From positions 1 to 64,000 of the forward strand of contig CALESQ010000078.1 of assembly GCA_937907455.1 (NCBI GenBank): DNA of 64,000 nt, given 5' to 3'. Of the stretch, positions 40,134 through 48,837 are shown one piece after another. Position 1 is the first letter of the stretch. Every line of letters begins with the position of its first letter. Both the position numbers and the translations under genes were made by a program. The stretch comes from an uncultured Caldilineales bacterium. Lineage in GTDB: Bacteria; Chloroflexota; Anaerolineae; JAAEKA01. A model generated the notes under the pieces. That model searched no databases. It was not told the origin of the DNA and saw nothing but the letters and a program-made list of their open reading frames with translations.

Positions 40134-40188
40134 GTAGTAAACAGTAACCAGAAACTATCACCCCATCACCCTGTCACCTTGTCATCTC
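40131..40188. repeat. Low-complexity intergenic repeat words
   Basis: Two families of short units occur in succession: TAAGTAGTAAACAGTAACCAG and then CACCC/TGTCACC-type units (CACCCCATCACCCTGTCACC). A second stretch of the latter type lies at 40572-40600 (CACCCCGTCACCCTGTCACC), before the next subtilase gene. Confidence 0.7.
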
Positions 40189-40542
40189 ATGCCCCCAGAT
40201 ACTAAACCCATGCCCTATGCCACATGGCGCTGGCTGTTTACGGCGCTGCTTGTGGTTGCAGTACTGCTATTGGTGATCACCCTGCGCCCCTACTTCACCT
40301 GGATCGGACGCCAGCCCGCGGCCGCGGAGGTGACTGCGCTGGGCGATAATGCCGCGCTTGTCCTGTCCATCATCACCGCGCTGGCCTCGCTGGTCGGTCT
40401 GCTCTCCACCAACTGGCTGGCCTGGCGGCGCGAAGCCCGCGACGCGCGCCTGGCCGAGCTGCAAATCGAACAGCAACGGCTGGAGATCGAAAAGTTGCGC
40501 CTGGAGCTGGCAAGTCGCAGCGATGATAAGTTGGCGCACTAA
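40189..40542 (+). CDS. Small two-helix membrane protein with coiled tail
   Basis: 117 residues. Two hydrophobic helices (about 13-33 and about 56-75) and a C-terminal charged helix (about 85-112, ARLAELQIEQQRLEIEKLRL) with heptad spacing that suggests a coiled coil. An alternative start is the ATG seven codons downstream. No family recognised. Confidence 0.6.
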   Translation: MPPDTKPMPYATWRWLFTALLVVAVLLLVITLRPYFTWIGRQPAAAEVTALGDNAALVLSIITALASLVGLLSTNWLAWRREARDARLAELQIEQQRLEIEKLRLELASRSDDKLAH

Positions 40543-40618
40543 CAAGGGCAACGGCGACCTTGCAGATGCCCCGCACCCCGTCACCCTGTCACCCCCGCAC
40601 CCCAAAAAAGGAGTTGTT

Positions 40619-42307
40619 ATGCGTTTTCTGCTGATCTGTACCCTCCTCGCCGCGCTGATGCTGCCTTCTGTAGCCACGGCGCAAACGCTGCCCCCCACCG
40701 GTTTTTCTGCTGCCGCAACAGCCAAAATTGATGCGCCCGTGCTGCAAAGCCTGCTACGCGGCGCGCAACCCTCGTTCCTCGTGCTGCTGAGCGCGCAAGC
40801 GGACCTCGACGCGGCTACTCATCTGACCAGCAAACAAGCCAAAGGTGATTATGTCTACCGCACTTTGCAAGCCACCGCTGCCGCCACGCAAGCACCGTTG
40901 ATAGCCGAGCTACGTGCCGCAGGCGTGAACTTCCGCGCCCTTTACATCGTCAACGCGCTGGTAGTTAAAAGCGGCGATGCCGCGCTGGCCGCAAAACTCG
41001 CCGCACGGCCTGATGTGGCGCGGCTGGTGGCTAACCCCACCGTGCAGCAACCCCTGGAGCAAGAGGAGGCCGCACCTGAGGCAGCGACACCCAATGCGGT
41101 GGAATGGGGCATAAGCAACGTCAGCGCGCCCGCAGTGTGGAGTACCTACGGCGTTACCGGCCAGGGTATTGTCATCGCCGGTCAGGACACCGGCATCCGC
41201 TGGAGCCACAATGCCTTGATCAATCGCTACCGCGGCTGGAATGGCGTGACTGCCAACCACAACTACAACTGGTGGGATGCCATTCACAGCGGATCGGGCA
41301 GTTCGTGCGGCATCAACTCGGCTGTGCCCTGTGATGACAACGGCCACGGCACGCACACCGTGGGCACGGTGGTCGGTGACGATGGTGTCGGCAACCAGGT
41401 GGGTGTAGCCCCTGGCGCGCAGTGGATCGGCTGCCGCAACATGAACGCGGGCGACGGCACACCGGCTACCTATGCCGAATGCTTCCAGTTCTTCCTGGCC
41501 CCCACCGATCTGGCCGGTCAGAACGCCGATCCCAGCAAGGCCCCGCACATCATCAACAATTCCTGGGGCTGTCCCGCCAGCGAGGGCTGCAGCTCGGCCA
41601 CCTGGGGCGTGATTCAAAGCGTCCAGCAGGCATTACGGGCCGCGGGCGTGCTGGTGGTGGCCTCGGCGGGCAATTCCGGCAGCAGTTGCGGCAGCATCAG
41701 TACCCCTCTGGCTATTTTCCCGGAATCGTTTGCTGTGGGCAATTACACCAGCAGCAACGTGATCAGCGGCAGCAGCAGTCGCGGCCCACGTCAATACACC
41801 AACATCCCCGGCCCTGATGTCTCGGCACCCGGCACGTCGGTACGTTCAGCGATCAACAGCTCCAACACAGCCTACGGCACCATGAGCGGAACCAGCATGG
41901 CCGGGCCGCATGTCGTGGGCGTGGCCGCGCTGCTCTGGTCAGCCGTGCCCGCACTGGTTGGGCAGGTTCCCGCCACCGAACAATATCTGCGTGAAACCGC
42001 GCTGAAGGATGTGTCGAACACCACCTGCGGCGCGGGCAGCAACACTGCCCCCTGGAACACCTGGGATAATGTCTATGGCTGGGGACGCATCAACGCCCTG
42101 AGTGCGGTGCGCGCCGCACGTTGCCCCGCCGATCTGGACTATGATCGCAGCATAGATGTGGTAGACATTCAGTTGATGACATCACAATGGGGACTGAGCC
42201 AGGGCGACAGCAGCTTTAACCCTCGCCGCGATCTCGACTTCGACCAAACCATCTCGGTTCAGGATATTGTGCTGGTAGCCGAGCAATGGCTGGCTGCGTG
42301 TAATTAG
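40619..42307 (+). CDS. Secreted subtilisin-like protease with dockerin-type C-terminus
   Basis: 562 residues from the ATG at 40619, with AAAGGAG 6 bases upstream; it begins with a signal peptide (FLLICTLLAALMLPSVATA). Peptidase S8: Asp in VIAGQDTGI (about 190), His in GHGTHTVG (about 245), Asn in NNSWGC (about 315), Ser in SGTSMAGPH (about 425). An inhibitor-like pro-region lies between the signal and the catalytic domain. The end (about 500-560) holds two Ca-binding loops of dockerin type I (DLDYDRSIDVVDIQLM and DLDFDQTISVQDIVLV). Extracellular protease; no cohesin gene is in the window. Confidence 0.9.
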   Translation: MRFLLICTLLAALMLPSVATAQTLPPTGFSAAATAKIDAPVLQSLLRGAQPSFLVLLSAQADLDAATHLTSKQAKGDYVYRTLQATAAATQAPLIAELRAAGVNFRALYIVNALVVKSGDAALAAKLAARPDVARLVANPTVQQPLEQEEAAPEAATPNAVEWGISNVSAPAVWSTYGVTGQGIVIAGQDTGIRWSHNALINRYRGWNGVTANHNYNWWDAIHSGSGSSCGINSAVPCDDNGHGTHTVGTVVGDDGVGNQVGVAPGAQWIGCRNMNAGDGTPATYAECFQFFLAPTDLAGQNADPSKAPHIINNSWGCPASEGCSSATWGVIQSVQQALRAAGVLVVASAGNSGSSCGSISTPLAIFPESFAVGNYTSSNVISGSSSRGPRQYTNIPGPDVSAPGTSVRSAINSSNTAYGTMSGTSMAGPHVVGVAALLWSAVPALVGQVPATEQYLRETALKDVSNTTCGAGSNTAPWNTWDNVYGWGRINALSAVRAARCPADLDYDRSIDVVDIQLMTSQWGLSQGDSSFNPRRDLDFDQTISVQDIVLVAEQWLAACN

Positions 42308-42441
42308 TGCGGTGAATTGATACACCGAAGGGGGGGAAATTTAGTACGCCGAAGGCGGGTGAATTGGTAAATTGGTACGCCGAAAGCAGGTTAACTGGCG
42401 AATGGAGAAGAACAGAGAAATTCCCAACTCCCAAGCTTCCC
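42308..42441. repeat. Low-complexity intergenic repeat words
   Basis: Between two convergent genes, units such as GTGAATTGGTAAATTGGTACG and GTACGCCGAAGGCGG recur three or four times with changes (42311-42400). Related to the words at 19012-19057. Confidence 0.65.
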
Positions 42442-42936
42442 CTACGGTACGCGGTCAAGCAACACCACACCACGGCTGCTGCGCTCGGCCATCCATCCCG
42501 ATGCAGAGGCGAAGCGTACCCACCACCACACCAGGCCATCGGCGCTTTCCGGGCCGCCGATAATCTCACCCGCCTCACCCGCGGCAATCACCGCGACCAC
42601 ATCGCTGGCCGACTTGTTCTGGAAGCCAGGGCTTTGCCGCAGGTTCACCGGCCCCGCGCTAACGTTCATCACCGCTACACCCGCGGCCAGGCCGGCAGCA
42701 GGCGCGTGCGCTGCGCTGTCGGCCGCGGCATCATCTGCCACATCTGCAGCAGGCTGAGTGGCCGCCGGTGTCCACGAAGTTTCAGCGCGCAGCTCAGGCA
42801 GCGCGCCCCCTGAGGCAGCCAACGCCAACAGCACCACAAACACGACGCTGCACAGCAAAAATGTCAATGCCGCCCACAGCCAGGTGCGGCCTGAACGGGT
42901 TTTTCGGTTGACAGGGACAGGTGTGTAATAGCTCAT
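42442..42936 (-). CDS. Membrane-anchored SH3 domain protein
   Basis: 164 residues. One N-terminal transmembrane helix (about 20-42, WLWAALTFLLCSVVFVVLLA), an Ala-rich linker, and a C-terminal bacterial SH3-like domain (about 88-160, VNLRQSPGFQN...WWWVRFASASGWM). It would be anchored with the SH3 domain outside, on peptidoglycan or surface polymers. A smaller cousin of the protein at 2181. No enzymatic residue seen. Confidence 0.8.
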   Translation of the reverse strand: MSYYTPVPVNRKTRSGRTWLWAALTFLLCSVVFVVLLALAASGGALPELRAETSWTPAATQPAADVADDAAADSAAHAPAAGLAAGVAVMNVSAGPVNLRQSPGFQNKSASDVVAVIAAGEAGEIIGGPESADGLVWWWVRFASASGWMAERSSRGVVLLDRVP

Positions 42937-42975
42937 GGCCCGATTATAGCACCACCTTTAACAACGAGGAAACCA

Positions 42976-43500
42976 ATGCAAATAGCCATTCTCTCCGACA
43001 GCCACGATAACGTGTGGAACCTTGCCGATGCGCTGGCGCAGATTGCCGCAGCCGATGCCGATCTGCTGCTTTTTTGCGGTGATTTTTGCGCGCCCTTCAC
43101 TCTGACGCAGATCGCCCAAAACTTCGCCGGGCCAGTTCATGCCGTGCTGGGCAACAACGACGGTGACCCGCGCCTGCTGCTGGAGAACGCCGCGGCAGCG
43201 GGCAACGTCACCCTGCACGGCCAATATGCCGAGCTGACCGCGGCAGGGCGGCGCATTGCCATCAACCATTATCCCGAAATCGCCCGACGGCTCGCTGAAA
43301 GCGGCCAATTCGATCTGGTCAGCTACGGCCACAACCACCGCGCCCAAATCGAGCAGATAGGTGACACGCTGCTGGTCAACCCCGGTGAGGTAATGGGGCG
43401 CTTCGGCGCACCCAGTTGGGCGCTATACAACACAGACAACGGCGTTTGCGAGTTGCGCCCCGTCCGACACTATCCCCGCACCGGCGGCGCAGCGCTGTAG
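42976..43500 (+). CDS. YfcE/MJ0936-type metallophosphoesterase
   Basis: 174 residues. Metallophosphoesterase motifs in order: LSDSHDN (about 6-12), GDFCAP (about 36), LGNNDGD (about 59-65), NHYPEIA (about 99) and GHNHRAQIE (about 118). This is the compact phosphodiesterase class whose members cleave small phosphodiesters with Mn or Ni in the cytoplasm. The ribosome site GAGGAAA lies 8 bases before the ATG. Confidence 0.9.
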   Translation: MQIAILSDSHDNVWNLADALAQIAAADADLLLFCGDFCAPFTLTQIAQNFAGPVHAVLGNNDGDPRLLLENAAAAGNVTLHGQYAELTAAGRRIAINHYPEIARRLAESGQFDLVSYGHNHRAQIEQIGDTLLVNPGEVMGRFGAPSWALYNTDNGVCELRPVRHYPRTGGAAL

Positions 43501-43518
43501 GGGGCTGCGGCAAACCGG

Positions 43519-44181
43519 CTATGGGCGGGGCCGCATCAACGCGACCACTGCTGCCAGCAGCACCAACAGCAGCCCCAACGGTGTCTGCCAGAGACCACGC
43601 CCCAGCCGCACCGCACCGCCATAGATAGCTGTCAGAGCGGGGTGAATATGGGCAAAATCGGGCAGCGGCAGCAGCGCAGCAGGCAAGATCAGCAGCAGCA
43701 GCAGCCACAGCAGGGCGCGGCCAGGTAGCCGCCGCCACAAGGGATAGGCCAGCAACGCAGCAGCCACGCACGCCACCAGCGCCGCACTTTGTTTGCTGAA
43801 CTCCGGGGTCAGCAGCAGCGGGGGAGTCCAGGCAGGCGGCAACAACGCCAGCGCCGCCGGAATCGCAGCCAGATTAAGCAGCCAGCGCAAAGGAGCAGGG
43901 AAGGGCAACTCGCGCCGCTGCGCCAGCAGGCTCAGGCTCAGGCTAAGCGCCACCAACGGCAGATAAAACACCTCACGCGTCAAGCTGATTTCGCCGCTGC
44001 GCACCGGAGCCATGAATTTAACATATTCAGCCAGGTCCAGCCCCAACACGCGCAGGCCCGCGGGCTGAGCCATCACCCACGGCCCCCAATAGCCCGCCAC
44101 CAGCAACAGCCAACCCAACAGCATCAGACCGGCGGCCCAGTGGCCGCGCCGCGCCGCAAAAAAAACAGACCGTTCAGGCAT
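43519..44181 (-). CDS. Polytopic membrane protein of the polysaccharide block
   Basis: 220 residues from the ATG at 44181, with about six hydrophobic helices; no family motif seen. It overlaps the end of the glycosyltransferase gene by 8 bases, so the two are likely co-translated. A longer frame begins inside that gene and has no similarity to the membrane part. Confidence 0.65.
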   Translation of the reverse strand: MPERSVFFAARRGHWAAGLMLLGWLLLVAGYWGPWVMAQPAGLRVLGLDLAEYVKFMAPVRSGEISLTREVFYLPLVALSLSLSLLAQRRELPFPAPLRWLLNLAAIPAALALLPPAWTPPLLLTPEFSKQSAALVACVAAALLAYPLWRRLPGRALLWLLLLLILPAALLPLPDFAHIHPALTAIYGGAVRLGRGLWQTPLGLLLVLLAAVVALMRPRP

Positions 44182-45298
44182 GGTAGCACCGTTGATAGGT
44201 TTGCCACAGGGTTTGCGCTGCGGCCTGCCAGGTGAAGCGCCGCGCCTGACGAAAACCTGCGGTCTGCAAGGCACTGCGATAGGGAGCATCTTCCAGCACG
44301 CGTTGCAACGCTGCGGCCAAAGCGGCTTCGTCCGCAGCATTCACCAGCACCGCGGCATCGCCCGCAGCCTCAGGCAGCGAGGAATTATCCGCACATACCA
44401 CCGCCGCACCGCAGGCCATGGCCTCCAGCAGCGGAATGCCGAACCCTTCGTAGTGTGAAGGAAACGCAAACAGCGCGGCCGCGCTGTACAAGGCGGACAA
44501 ATCGCTGTCATCCACAAAGCCAATGAAGTGAATATCGTCGCGCCACGGGCTGGCCGCAGCCTCAGCCTCGATCTGCTGCACCAGCCAGCCCTTGCCGCCG
44601 CCGATCACCAGCGGATGCGGCAGACCGGCACGACGCAGCCGGTTCCAGGCGCGAATCAGGCCATCCCAGTTCTTGCGCGGCTCCAGCGTGCCCAGGCCCA
44701 GCACAAAGGGCTGCTCGCCCAGGCCATAGCGCGCACGCACTGCGGCCAGGCGGACGGGGTCGTGTATCGGTGCGAAACGTGCCTCTACCCCCGGATACAC
44801 CACCGTGATGCGTTGCGGGTCGGCATGAAGCAGGTGTATCAAGTCGCGTCGCGTGCTTTCGCTGTCAGCCAAAATGTGATAAGCGCGCGCCACTGAATGC
44901 GGCACGGCCCGGCTGAGAAAGCGCCGCAGGCCGGCATCGGCGTGTTGCGGTGCGGTGAGAAAACTCAGGTCGTGCACGGTGAGCAGGCCGCGGGCACGAT
45001 GCAGCGGTGGCAACGTGAAGTCGGATGCGTGATACAAATCGGCCCCGCCACTGAGCCAATCCGCAGGCAGCGGCAGGTCGGCGCGATACCACGCCGCGCT
45101 CAGCCAGCGGTTAGCCAGCGGTACACAACGCAGCGGCAAGGGTGCAGGCTGAGCAGGGGCAGCACGGCCGTAGCTCACCAGGCGCACAGCAGCCGCAGCC
45201 GGAGCCAATGCGGCCAGCGCAGCCACCAACTGACGGGTATGGCGGCCAATGCCCGCCCCCTGACGCACCGCGGGGGTGTAATCCATCACCACACGCAT
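44174..45298 (-). CDS. Glycosyltransferase family 4 (GT-B)
   Basis: 374 residues, close in layout to mannosyltransferase-type GT4 proteins. N-terminus MRVVMDYTPAVRQGAGIGRH (acceptor domain with the GIGRH loop), LGTLEPRKNWDGLIRAW (about 201-217, donor domain entry) and FPSHYEGFGIPLLEAMACGA (about 277-296, the E..G.P..EA motif that binds the nucleotide sugar). It sits in a run with a GtrA protein, an O-antigen ligase-like protein and another membrane protein, so it probably helps build a surface polysaccharide. Confidence 0.92.
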   Translation of the reverse strand: MRVVMDYTPAVRQGAGIGRHTRQLVAALAALAPAAAAVRLVSYGRAAPAQPAPLPLRCVPLANRWLSAAWYRADLPLPADWLSGGADLYHASDFTLPPLHRARGLLTVHDLSFLTAPQHADAGLRRFLSRAVPHSVARAYHILADSESTRRDLIHLLHADPQRITVVYPGVEARFAPIHDPVRLAAVRARYGLGEQPFVLGLGTLEPRKNWDGLIRAWNRLRRAGLPHPLVIGGGKGWLVQQIEAEAAASPWRDDIHFIGFVDDSDLSALYSAAALFAFPSHYEGFGIPLLEAMACGAAVVCADNSSLPEAAGDAAVLVNAADEAALAAALQRVLEDAPYRSALQTAGFRQARRFTWQAAAQTLWQTYQRCYHA

Positions 45299-45307
45299 GG
45301 CGACCCC

Positions 45308-45772
45308 TTAATGAATGCCCCGATAGGTCCAAATGCGGTTGGCCCCGTAGTTCCAGAACAGCACCACGCCAATGGCAATCACCTTAGCCCCCAGATAGGC
45401 CGGTGGGTCGTGGGTGACACGGGCAAACAGCGGATGCAGGCTCAATACAATGATCTCGTTCAGTCCCAGACCGATCAGGTTAATGAACGTAAACTGCCCC
45501 AACTGCGTTTTCACGGAACGAGCCCGGCTTTCGGGAAAGGTCCACAGCCGGTTCCAGGTGAAATTGCTGATCACCGCCAAAGTAAAGCCCAACGCCACTG
45601 CCAACGACAGCGGCAGCCCCAATACCTCTCGAGCAAAGGTAAGCGTACCCAGGTCTACCACCATGCCGATGGCGCCGACAATGGCGAATTTCAGGAAGCG
45701 GCTGATCTCTTTGGCACGCACGCCGGTAAGCGCCGATGCCTTGTGAATAAAACGATGTCGCGACGATACCAT
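45308..45772 (-). CDS. GtrA family membrane protein
   Basis: 154 residues from the ATG at 45772; the longer frame upstream overlaps the ligase-like gene. Four helices with FLKFAIVGAIGMVVDLGTL (about 27-45), ISNFTWNRLWTFPE (about 72-85) and FWNYGANRIWTYRG at the end, all typical of GtrA/DPMS-associated flippase-like proteins that help move lipid-linked sugars. Confidence 0.9.
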   Translation of the reverse strand: MVSSRHRFIHKASALTGVRAKEISRFLKFAIVGAIGMVVDLGTLTFAREVLGLPLSLAVALGFTLAVISNFTWNRLWTFPESRARSVKTQLGQFTFINLIGLGLNEIIVLSLHPLFARVTHDPPAYLGAKVIAIGVVLFWNYGANRIWTYRGIH

Positions 45773-45782
45773 AAAACGTCTG

Positions 45783-47240
45783 TCAATCCTTCCGATGAAA
45801 TGCACCTGAAAACGCTTGAATGCTGCCAACTGACGAAGAAGAAGGCACGGCAAGCACCCCCAGCAGCAGGGCAGGCAGCAGATAGATGTGCTGCACCCAC
45901 AGGTTATCAAACAGGTTGTGGACACCTGCGGCGATCAGCGCACCCAGCACGCCGATGCCCGCGGCGGCCCGCCAACGATCTTCAGCAGCGACGGCCCGCA
46001 AGGCCTGCCAAAAGCTGGCCGCTCCTACTCCCAGATAAGCCAGCAAGCCCAGCAAGCCGCTTTCGGCAGCCACGTTCAAATAGATGTTGTGAGCGTGGCC
46101 CAACGCCTCTTGCCAGCGCGGCAGGTGATAGGTCGGGTAAGACACAGCGTAGTTGCCGAGGCCAACTCCCAGCCAGAGGTGATCACGCCACATAGCCAGC
46201 GCAGCCTGCCAGTGCGCCACACGCTCCAGCACCGAGAAATTGGCGTCGGTCACCTCGACACGGCTCACATCAACCAGGCCGAAATAGCTTTGCAGGTCGC
46301 TGATGCGGTTGACCACAGCCGCCGGCAACAGGCCAAGAGCCGCGGCTATCGCCACGGCTAAACCACCCAGCAACAACAGCGCCAACACCGGCAGCACAGC
46401 GCGGCGGGCGTGTAACAGCAGCACCACCGGCATGGCCGCCGCGAAAGCCAGCCAGGCGCCGCGGCTCCAGCTCACCACCAGGCCCAATGCAATCAGCGCG
46501 GCAGCAGAGGCCAGCAGCAGCAGGGGCCATACAGCGCGGCCACGCCGTCGGCTGCCCGCGGCCAATGCCAGGCTGAAGGCCACCGGTGCGGCCAGCCCCA
46601 GATAGCCAGCGTATGGGTTGGGCTGGCGAAACGTACCCGAAGCGCGCATGAAGCCGCCCGGTAAAACAAACGGCTCTGGCCCGCTGCCGGTGACAAATTG
46701 CCCCACACCCAGCAGCGCTTGTGCAGCCGCACTGAGCAGCAAGGCTGCCATCAACCAGCGTGCCCGCGCCGGAGTGAGCAACGCCGCGCATAGCCAGTAA
46801 ACCAACAACACCTGCACCCATTTCACCAGCTCAGGCAGGCCCTCGCGGTAGGATTGTGCGCCTGCCAGGGCCACAGCCAACGCGCCCAGCCACAACAGCA
46901 GCGGCCACGTCAACGGCGCACGCGGGATAACCAATTGCCGTTGCGCCAGGCTGTGCAGCAGCCAGGCCGTGAGCGTAGCCAGCAGGGCCAGATCCGCGGC
47001 ATCCAGCGGCAAACCGCCCACGGTAAAAGGCCGCCACGGCGCCCAGGGAGCCACCAGCGCCAGCCCAAGCAACCCCAGCCAGGGGCGCGTGCTGATCAAC
47101 AGGGCGACGGCAGCGACAACCAGCAGGGTGACGCTCCAGAGCGGCGGCAGCGCGGCGATCAGCAGCGCGGCCACGGGCATTAATATCACCGCGGGCGAAA
47201 GCGCACGGCGTAACACAAGTGGCAAAGAATGGCTGGTCAT
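45783..47240 (-). CDS. O-antigen ligase/Wzy-like polymerase
   Basis: 485 residues from the ATG at 47240, with about twelve hydrophobic helices. The long outer loop near 330-380 carries the WzyC/WaaL pattern, ending in HLWLGVGLGNYAVSYP and GHAHNIYLNVAAESG (about 408-422, with the functional His). Such proteins join or polymerise lipid-linked glycans. The ATG at 47309 is possible but would enter the promoter region of the divergent gene. Confidence 0.87.
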   Translation of the reverse strand: MTSHSLPLVLRRALSPAVILMPVAALLIAALPPLWSVTLLVVAAVALLISTRPWLGLLGLALVAPWAPWRPFTVGGLPLDAADLALLATLTAWLLHSLAQRQLVIPRAPLTWPLLLWLGALAVALAGAQSYREGLPELVKWVQVLLVYWLCAALLTPARARWLMAALLLSAAAQALLGVGQFVTGSGPEPFVLPGGFMRASGTFRQPNPYAGYLGLAAPVAFSLALAAGSRRRGRAVWPLLLLASAAALIALGLVVSWSRGAWLAFAAAMPVVLLLHARRAVLPVLALLLLGGLAVAIAAALGLLPAAVVNRISDLQSYFGLVDVSRVEVTDANFSVLERVAHWQAALAMWRDHLWLGVGLGNYAVSYPTYHLPRWQEALGHAHNIYLNVAAESGLLGLLAYLGVGAASFWQALRAVAAEDRWRAAAGIGVLGALIAAGVHNLFDNLWVQHIYLLPALLLGVLAVPSSSSVGSIQAFSGAFHRKD

Positions 47241-47329
47241 AAGGTCATGGGCTGTGGACTGCCTGCCGGTTATCTTACCGCAAAGCATGGCTTTGTCAAA
47301 CACTGCCATCGGGCAGGCGCTCGGTAATT

Positions 47330-47357
47330 TTTACACCATGACCGGGTGTGTTATAAT
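47330..47357 (+). promoter_or_regulatory. Promoter of the DsbA-like/VKOR genes
   Basis: TTTACA (47330-47335), 16-base spacer and a perfect TATAAT (47352-47357), 50 bases before the start codon. Confidence 0.6.
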
Positions 47358-47406
47358 CCAGTGCCGCCGAAAGCGACAATCTATCCGTGCTTATATCGAG
47401 GAGACT

Positions 47407-48186
47407 ATGGCTAACAAGAAAACCAGAAACCCCAACATTCCGGCTGCTGCCCGGCAGCCCCAGACCAGCCAGGTAACTGCGCCGGTCGGCAAGCAACGGC
47501 GCTCAGCTCGACAGCGCAAGCAGCAACGCACTAACCTGTGGCTGTTGCTTATCGCCGGCATTATTGTGCTGGCCCTTGCTGCGCTAATCTACTTCAACAA
47601 CCGCAGCCAGTCACAGGTGGCTACGCCGCCGGTGACCACATCGCTGCCTGCCGAAATGGTCAACCGTAACCTCAAAGGCGCAGCCGATGCGCCGGTAGTG
47701 GTGACAGTATTCTCTGATTTTGAATGCCCTGCCTGCAAGACCTTTGCCGAGGGCAGCGGCAAAACGTTGGAAGAAGCCTACATCAAAACCGGCAAAGTGC
47801 GCTTTGAATACAAGCACTATCCGCTGCCGCAACACGAACCCAGCGCCACCAACGCAGCCAATGCCGCCGAATGCGCTGCGGATCAGGGCAAGTTCTGGGA
47901 AATGCACGACTATCTGTTTCAAGAGCAAGGCAAGCAAGGTACTAACACCTTCACCCAAATCCGGCTGGAAACGATGGCCAAAGAATTGGGGTTGGATACC
48001 GGGGCCTTCAACAAGTGCCTTAGCAGCCGCGATCATGCACAAGCCATTCAGGAAGACGTCACCGAAGCACGGAATTTGATCGTAACCGGCACACCCACGG
48101 TATACGTCAACGGCCAGAAAATCGCCAATCCTTCCTACGACTCCATCAAGGCTGCCATTGACGCCGCACTGCCCGCGCAAGGATAA
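47407..48186 (+). CDS. Membrane-anchored DsbA-like thiol oxidoreductase
   Basis: 259 residues from the ATG at 47407 with GAGGAG upstream. A basic N-terminus, one transmembrane helix (about 47-68), then a thioredoxin-like DsbA domain with CPAC as active site (SDFECPACKTFA, about 103-114) and a cis-Pro in VTGTPTVYVNG (about 228-238). The domain should lie outside the membrane and form disulfides. It is 8 bases before VKOR, its expected re-oxidant. Confidence 0.93.
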   Translation: MANKKTRNPNIPAAARQPQTSQVTAPVGKQRRSARQRKQQRTNLWLLLIAGIIVLALAALIYFNNRSQSQVATPPVTTSLPAEMVNRNLKGAADAPVVVTVFSDFECPACKTFAEGSGKTLEEAYIKTGKVRFEYKHYPLPQHEPSATNAANAAECAADQGKFWEMHDYLFQEQGKQGTNTFTQIRLETMAKELGLDTGAFNKCLSSRDHAQAIQEDVTEARNLIVTGTPTVYVNGQKIANPSYDSIKAAIDAALPAQG

Positions 48187-48194
48187 CCACGGCC

Positions 48195-48641
48195 ATGAAG
48201 CAACGCACACCCTGGGCTGACCGGCTGATGCTGCTGTTGATTGTAGCAGGCATAGGCATTGCCGGCTATCTCACCTACGTCAAACTGTTCCATCTGGAAC
48301 CGTTTTGCGGCGGCCTCGGCAGTTGTGAGTCGGTGCAAACCAGCCGTTATGCCGAGCTACTCGGCGTGCCGGTAGCGATCTGGGGATTGCTCAGCTATCT
48401 GGCCTTGCTGGTGTTGTATCTGGTACGACGCAGTGATTGGCAAGGCCTGGGCTACCTGGCACGTCAGGCTTTCTTCCTGGCAACGCTGGTGGGCATCCTC
48501 TATTCAGCTTATCTCACCTACCTGGAACTGTTTGTTATCCATGCTATCTGCATCTGGTGTGTGGGATCAGCCGTGGTGATGACCGGCCTGTTTGTCCTGG
48601 CGATCAAGGATGTGTTTTTCTCTCCCGAACCGGATATGTAA
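48195..48641 (+). CDS. VKOR-type disulfide catalyst
   Basis: 148 residues with four helices. The loop Cys pair in FCGGLGSCESV (about 38 and 44) and the active CIWC (about 116-119) are those of bacterial vitamin K epoxide reductase homologues, which replace DsbB by passing electrons to quinone. Paired with the DsbA-like gene just upstream. It lacks the fused thioredoxin domain of other bacterial forms. Confidence 0.95.
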   Translation: MKQRTPWADRLMLLLIVAGIGIAGYLTYVKLFHLEPFCGGLGSCESVQTSRYAELLGVPVAIWGLLSYLALLVLYLVRRSDWQGLGYLARQAFFLATLVGILYSAYLTYLELFVIHAICIWCVGSAVVMTGLFVLAIKDVFFSPEPDM

Positions 48642-48695
48642 ACCTGCCGGAGATGCTGGCACCGGCTGAAACCCGTCCGGCAACGACAACCGCAT

Positions 48696-48820
48696 AGACC
48701 CTTTGGTTTTTCGAAATCGGACGCAAAGGAACCGTTCAGGAATGCCGCTGCAAGCTCGGGCGGGAAACTACTGTTAAGCAGGTTCAAATCACGCCCGCGA
48801 AACAGCCAAAGGGTCTTTTT
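48696..48820 (+). ncRNA. Structured leader of the large subtilase, candidate cis-regulatory RNA
   Basis: An 11-base perfect long-range pair AGACCCTTTGG/CCAAAGGGTCT (48696-48706 with 48806-48816), then five T. The first arm can pair instead with CAAAGG at 48724-48729 around a UUCG-capped hairpin (GGTTT-TTCG-AAATC). A GGGCG/CGCCC hairpin lies in the 3' half. The layout suggests a closing stem that competes with an alternative pairing. The string GGACGCAAAG recalls the c-di-GMP-I riboswitch, but the rest of that motif is missing, so I leave it unnamed. Confidence 0.5.
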
Positions 48821-48837
48821 ATAACAAGGAGAAGCGG

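Noticed and set aside
48696..48820. c-di-GMP-I riboswitch
   Set aside because: Only GGACGCAAAG agrees; the GGCAAACC strand, the GNRA-capped P2 and the receptor helix are not found.
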